Assembly: GCA_039707655.1 (NCBI GenBank)
Contig: CM077673.1
Coordinates: 1,684,001-1,748,000 of the forward strand
DNA: 64,000 nucleotides
Origin: Elymus sibiricus
Lineage: Eukaryota > Streptophyta > Magnoliopsida > Poales > Poaceae
Direction of reading: 5' to 3'
This document shows, piece by piece, positions 61,566 to 64,000 of this stretch. Position numbers and translations under genes: made by a program. Every line of letters begins with the position of its first letter. The first letter of the stretch is position 1. The notes beneath the pieces were generated by a model, which was not told the origin of the DNA, ran no database searches, and was given only the letters and a program-made list of their open reading frames with translations.

Positions 61566-62593
61566 CCAGTTTTCTATGCTACTACTCACTAATTTTGGGT
61601 CTGGGGGCGATCCAAACGTTCGGGGAACCCCGGGGTCCGGTTACGGGGACCTCGCGAAAACTCGCAGATTTGGTCCATTCTTAGCAGTTTTCTATGCTGT
61701 TATTTACTGTTTTTTGGTTGTCGTGGCCGTCCGAACGCTCGGGGAAGCCCGGGGTCCGGTTACGGGGACCTCGCAAAAACTCGCAGATTTGGTCCATTCT
61801 TACCAGTTTTCTATGCTATTACTCTCTCATTTTGGGTCCCGGGGCGATCCAAATGTTCGGGGAACTCCGGGGTCCGCTTATGGGGAGCTCGCCAAAACTC
61901 GCAGATATTGTCCATTCTGACCAGATTTCTATGCTATCATTCACTGTTTTTCGGTAGTCGTGGTCGTCCGAACGTTCGGGGAAGCCCGGGGTGCGGTTAC
62001 GGGGACCTCGCCAAAACTAGCAGATATTGTGTGTCCCGGCTAGTTTCCTATGCTATTAGTCACTAATTTTGGGTCCCGGGGCGATCCAAACGTTCGGGGA
62101 ACCCCGGGGTCCGCATACGGGGACCTGGCCAAAACTCGCAGATTTGGTCCATTCTTACCAGTTTTCTATGCTATTATTCACTAGTTTTTGGTAGTTGTGG
62201 TCGTCCGAACATTCGGGGAAGCTCGGGATGCGGTTACGGGGACCTCGCCAAAACTAACAAATTTTGTCTGTTCCAGCCAGTTTTCTATGCTATTACTCAC
62301 TGATTTTGGGTCCCGGGGTGATCCAAACGTTCGGGGAACCCCGGGGTCCGCTTACGGGGACTTCGCCAAAACTCGCAGATTTGGTCCATTCTTACCAGTT
62401 TTCTGTGCTATTATTCACTGTTTTTTGGTTGTCGGGGTCGTCCAAACGTTCGGGGAAGCCCGTGGACCGGTTACGGGGACCTCGCCAAAACTCGCCGATT
62501 TGGTCCATTCTTACCTGTTTTGTATGCTATTACTCACTGATTTTGGTTCCCGGGGCGATCCAAATGTTCGGGGAACCCCGGAGTCCGCTTACT
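61566..62593 (+). repeat. Eroded right edge of the satellite array
   Basis: These are the last eight to nine monomers, of mixed 12-mer and 11-mer slots with slot B1 lost. The first monomer is a hybrid of A1 and B1. Private substitutions are denser than inside the array: CTCGCGAAAAC near 61,653, CTATGCTGTTATT near 61,693, ACTCTCTCATTT near 61,821, TTGTCGGGGTCG near 62,432 and CTCGCCGATTT near 62,492. The array stops inside an A5 monomer at GTCCGCTTACT, 62,583-62,593. Confidence 0.88.
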
Positions 62594-62610
62594 CACCCTA
62601 ATAAAAGCGA

Positions 62611-62820
62611 CTACCGCGCAATCAAGAAGGGTGCATCATAAGGAATAAACATCTCAGGCAATTCATAATAGCATGATATGGTATAGCCCTTTCTGACGGA
62701 GAAGTCTTTCATTTCTTCGTCTTCGGCCTTCGCGTTGGTGTTCACCTTCGCGAAGATTGCCACCCCCTTGTCGGTGCACCAGATAATATTGCTATCTCTA
62801 TAGCTAATAAAATAAGTGCA
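62611..62820 (-). other. Short open frame in the leader, coding status doubtful
   Basis: The minus strand is open for 69 codons between stops at 62,821-62,823 (TAA) and 62,611-62,613 (TAG). The middle reads NIIWCTDKGVAIFAKV and continues with a Lys/Glu/Asp-rich stretch. It ends in a Tyr/Pro/Phe-rich segment, PEMFIPYDAPFLIAR. The only ATG codons are well inside the frame, so it cannot be a complete gene as it stands. It could be a start-less remnant of an element protein, a captured exon (an AG lies just upstream in the ATAGAGATAG motif), or chance openness. I recognise no domain. Confidence 0.25.
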
Positions 62821-62831
62821 TTACATAAGGT

Positions 62832-62901
62832 TGACACGCAGGTCATTAAAGTGCAATCATATGGCTCCAGCCATCATGCCGAATCATGACACGCAGGTCA
62901 T
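62832..62901. repeat. 15-bp direct repeat pair in the leader
   Basis: TGACACGCAGGTCAT occurs at 62,832-62,846 and again at 62,887-62,901, 55 bp apart. The flanks TTAA and GTTAATC are loosely similar, so this may be a decayed short tandem duplication within the leader. Confidence 0.85.
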
Positions 62902-63056
62902 GTTAATCAATTTACATCATATAGTCATCTCATACATAATCAAATTATTATGAACACTGCTATACCACATCACATGCACATGCAAACCATCCTGCAAAAC
63001 CAAGTTAGACGCCTCTAATCGGTTCATGCAAAATTTTATTTTACGTGGCTTCTAAG

Positions 63057-63066
63057 GTTTCGAAAC
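63057..63066. repeat. 10-bp perfect palindrome in the leader
   Basis: GTTTCGAAAC equals its own reverse complement. It lies in the retrotransposon leader. No function is inferred. Confidence 0.8.
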
Positions 63067-63143
63067 AAACCGAAGCTACCAACGTCCATCATCAAGCATG
63101 ATAATACAAGTCGCTAGATTAACATTCCAGGGTGTATGAAACA

Positions 63144-63161
63144 CGAGATAATAAAATCTCG
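63144..63161. repeat. Inverted repeat, 6-bp arms
   Basis: CGAGAT and ATCTCG flank the six-base loop AATAAA. This could form a small hairpin in the leader RNA. Confidence 0.7.
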
Positions 63162-63199
63162 AGCCCCATACTAAACTTCGTCATACGCGTGACCCCCGT

Positions 63200-63214
63200 G
63201 CAGATCATATCTGC
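63200..63214. repeat. Inverted repeat, 6-bp arms
   Basis: GCAGAT and ATCTGC flank the three-base loop CAT. Together with the hairpin 40 bp away it gives the leader RNA two small stem-loops. Retrotransposon leaders often carry dimerisation or packaging hairpins, but nothing here proves that role. Confidence 0.7.
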
Positions 63215-63518
63215 ATTGCCCTTTCGTCTGCGAAATTTCATCTTTCTTTTTAACTACGGTGGAATTCAATGAACTGTTAGCACTTCGTTGATCAATCAGG
63301 ATCGCGGATTGCCAAAACATTGAAACTCCAGCATACTGTTATCAAGATTAGAAATATGCAAATTCTAGGGAAGCAACAAGAACATCGGGTAACAGACTTC
63401 ATCTGCTACCCGCACAAATAATTTTCAGCAATAGATCTCATCTACTACCTAATTATATTGTGCAATACCCATACATCTCTATGTATTCTAGATCGCAACC
63501 TGCATCTACGCATAGCAC

Positions 63519-63532
63519 GGCTCTTGATGCCA
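63519..63532 (-). promoter_or_regulatory. Primer-binding site, initiator tRNA-Met type
   Basis: The minus strand reads TGGCATCAAGAGCC one base after the LTR end. Plant elements primed by initiator tRNA-Met carry a site close to TGGTATCAGAGC, complementary to the tRNA 3' end. This site matches that pattern with one substitution and one extra A. It fixes the element's orientation as leftward and marks 63,534 as the inner LTR boundary. Confidence 0.7.
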
Positions 63533-63533
63533 C

Positions 63534-64000
63534 TGTAGGGTAACGCAGCAGAAAACAAAAATTTTCCGACCTACGCACCAGCCCAGGATCACTATGGAGA
63601 CTGCATACAAGGTTTGATCTCTTTCGTTACCGACTCATAGCGCAGCGGAAGTAGAGTCGATGACGATCGGCGGTGCAGATCCCCGCAGCTAGGATTTTAC
63701 AACCTCCCAACCGCGAGGATGTATACCCTCATCTGCCCCGCGGACAGCCCTCCGGGAGGCGGTCGCACAGTCCCCCGGACGGTGTCGCGGACAGCCCTTC
63801 GGGAGGACCTCCGAAACTCGGACTGTCACTCGGACAGCCCTTCGGGAGGACCTCCAAAACTCGGACGGTCACACGGACAGCCCTTCGGGAGGCACTCTCG
63901 AACTAAGACCGAAACTACGATCTCTCTACAGAGTTGCACACATACGGTGTCATCTATCCGGCAGGGCTTCGCCGTCCAGAACTAGTTCCTGCCGGAACCC
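63534..64000 (-). mobile_element. LTR, 3' portion of the 5' LTR (partial, runs off the window)
   Basis: The LTR ends on the minus strand in CTACA, the expected terminal CA, at 63,534, next to the primer-binding site. At least 467 bases are in the window; the LTR start is not. The part at 63,720-63,900 is GC-rich and repetitive. Two open frames on the plus strand here (63,673-63,906 and 63,719-63,985) are Pro/Gly/Arg-rich, run through the minisatellite and are not credible genes. Confidence 0.7.
63741..63893. repeat. 43-bp minisatellite inside the LTR, about 3.5 copies
   Basis: CGGACAGCCCTTCGGGAGG or a one-base variant starts at 63,741, 63,788, 63,831 and 63,874. The spacings are 47, 43 and 43 bp. 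The two 43-bp copies share GACCTCC-AAACTCGGAC after the core; the first copy is diverged and longer. The core contains CCCTTCGGG, able to form a tight hairpin with a TTC loop. Copy number may differ between LTRs of the family. Confidence 0.9.

Larger units (their letters stand above)
1..62593 (+). repeat. 118/119-bp tandem satellite array, pSc119.2-like, about 528 monomers
   Basis: Every stretch of this region is a head-to-tail copy of a 118- or 119-bp monomer, always in the same orientation and with no interrupting element. Recurrent landmarks are CCAGTTTTCTATGCTATTA, then TCACT plus a T-run, the GTTCGGGGAA block, and CCAAAACTCGCAGATTT. Phase points at 3, 121, 239, 357, 476 and 594 show the period directly. 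Two monomer classes differ in the middle: class A has GGGTCCCGGGGCGATCC, class B has TTGTCGTGGTCGTCC. From memory the core resembles the rye/wheat subtelomeric 120-bp family (clone pSc119.2); this was not checked by alignment. Such arrays form subtelomeric or interstitial heterochromatin in Triticeae. No gene, tRNA, rRNA or transposon is visible inside the array. Confidence 0.97.
62594..63518 (-). other. Retrotransposon leader (untranslated region), no gene seen
   Basis: About 925 bases of AT-rich sequence lie between the primer-binding site and the satellite junction. No open frame with a start codon of useful length is present on either strand. The leader holds a 15-bp direct repeat and several short inverted repeats, listed separately. 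Long non-coding leaders before gag are normal in large plant LTR retrotransposons, which is why I treat this as leader and not as intergenic sequence. Confidence 0.6.
62594..64000 (-). mobile_element. Truncated LTR retrotransposon, leader plus 3' part of the 5' LTR
   Basis: On the minus strand the order is LTR (ending ...CTACA at 63,534), a one-base spacer, a primer-binding site, then an AT-rich leader running left to the satellite border. This is the 5' end of an LTR retrotransposon transcribed leftwards. Its gag-pol and 3' LTR are absent because the satellite array begins where the element should continue. The rest of the 5' LTR lies beyond the right end of the window. The composition and landmarks look like a large Triticeae element, perhaps Copia-type. 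I do not recognise the family with certainty, and no protein domain is present to decide. Confidence 0.75.

Noticed and set aside
1..62593. Hundreds of open reading frames of 60-324 codons on both strands of the array
   Set aside because: They recur with the HOR period, lie in overlapping frames, consist of permutations of the same monomer translation and carry no domain. They are shadows of a stop-poor repeat.
1..62593. CRISPR array
   Set aside because: The repeats are directly adjacent 118-119-bp monomers with no unique spacers, there are no cas genes, and the context is plant-like.
1..62593. Ribosomal DNA spacer sub-repeats
   Set aside because: No rRNA gene sequence or spacer promoter is present, and such sub-repeat blocks are normally far shorter than 62 kb. 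The array ends in a retrotransposon.
1..62593. Telomeric repeats interspersed in the array
   Set aside because: No run of TTTAGGG or CCCTAAA was found; only isolated short matches such as ACCCTAATAAA at 62,596, which belongs to the retrotransposon leader.
63718..63732. TATA-like element (minus strand GGGTATACATCC) as LTR promoter
   Set aside because: It is a short match in a region where the LTR start is not in the window. Without a related LTR or transcript data it cannot be separated from chance.
63673..63985. Two overlapping plus-strand frames of 77 and 88 codons in the LTR
   Set aside because: They run antisense to the element through the GC-rich minisatellite, overlap in different frames and have low-complexity Pro/Gly/Arg/Ser composition.
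63534..64000. Rightward-oriented retrotransposon beginning at TGTAGGG (63,534)
   Set aside because: A rightward reading would make this the start of an LTR. The bases to its left would then need to be flanking DNA or a polypurine tract, but they match a primer-binding site on the minus strand. The leftward orientation fits better.

Overview
This window contains no recognisable protein-coding or RNA gene. Bases 1 to about 62,593 are one uninterrupted head-to-tail tandem satellite array, all in one orientation, built from 118/119-bp monomers (about 528 copies). The remaining 1.4 kb is a truncated LTR retrotransposon on the minus strand. Long open frames do occur in the array. They are a by-product of a repeat with few stop codons and do not look like genes.

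Organism: most probably a grass of the tribe Triticeae (wheat, rye, barley, goatgrass or wheatgrass type). The monomer core (TATTACTCAC followed by TTTTGGGTCCC) matches my memory of the subtelomeric 118/120-bp family known from rye clone pSc119.2. The flanking element has the layout of a large plant LTR retrotransposon primed by initiator tRNA-Met. Both are recognitions from memory, not database hits, and I cannot name the species.

Array architecture: monomers fall into two diverged classes. Class A carries GGGTCCCGGGGCGATCC in mid-monomer; class B carries TTGTCGTGGTCGTCC at the same place. They are arranged in a non-random higher-order repeat (HOR). The main HOR is 1,421 bp, twelve monomers in the order A-B-B-A-B-A-B-A-B-B-A-B. 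A second HOR of about 1,303 bp has eleven monomers and matches the first slot for slot except that it lacks slot B6. Compounds and deletion or duplication variants of these two HORs, nearly always in whole monomers, explain the array.

Layout: (1) 1-8,874 is an old-looking mosaic of 11-mer and 15-mer units, with a 2.6-kb block that recurs 7,097 bp downstream. (2) 8,875-20,002 holds 12-mers interspersed with two 592-bp 5-mer units. (3) 20,003-21,305 is an 11-mer. (4) 21,306-40,843 is a strongly homogenised run of 1,421-bp units with one 9-mer deletion unit. (5) 40,844-54,225 is a 12-mer + 11-mer alternation (2,724-bp compound period) with 8-, 14- and 10-mer derivatives. (6) 54,226-61,565 is an 11-mer followed by 2,012-bp, 17-monomer compounds. 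(7) 61,566-62,593 is the eroded array edge. (8) 62,594-64,000 is the retrotransposon: leader, primer-binding site and the 3' part of its 5' LTR, which runs off the window.

The most interesting content is the HOR organisation and its recombination history: repeated whole-monomer breakpoints, a poly-T tract where several breakpoints cluster, mosaic units, and a gradient from homogenised core to mutated edge.
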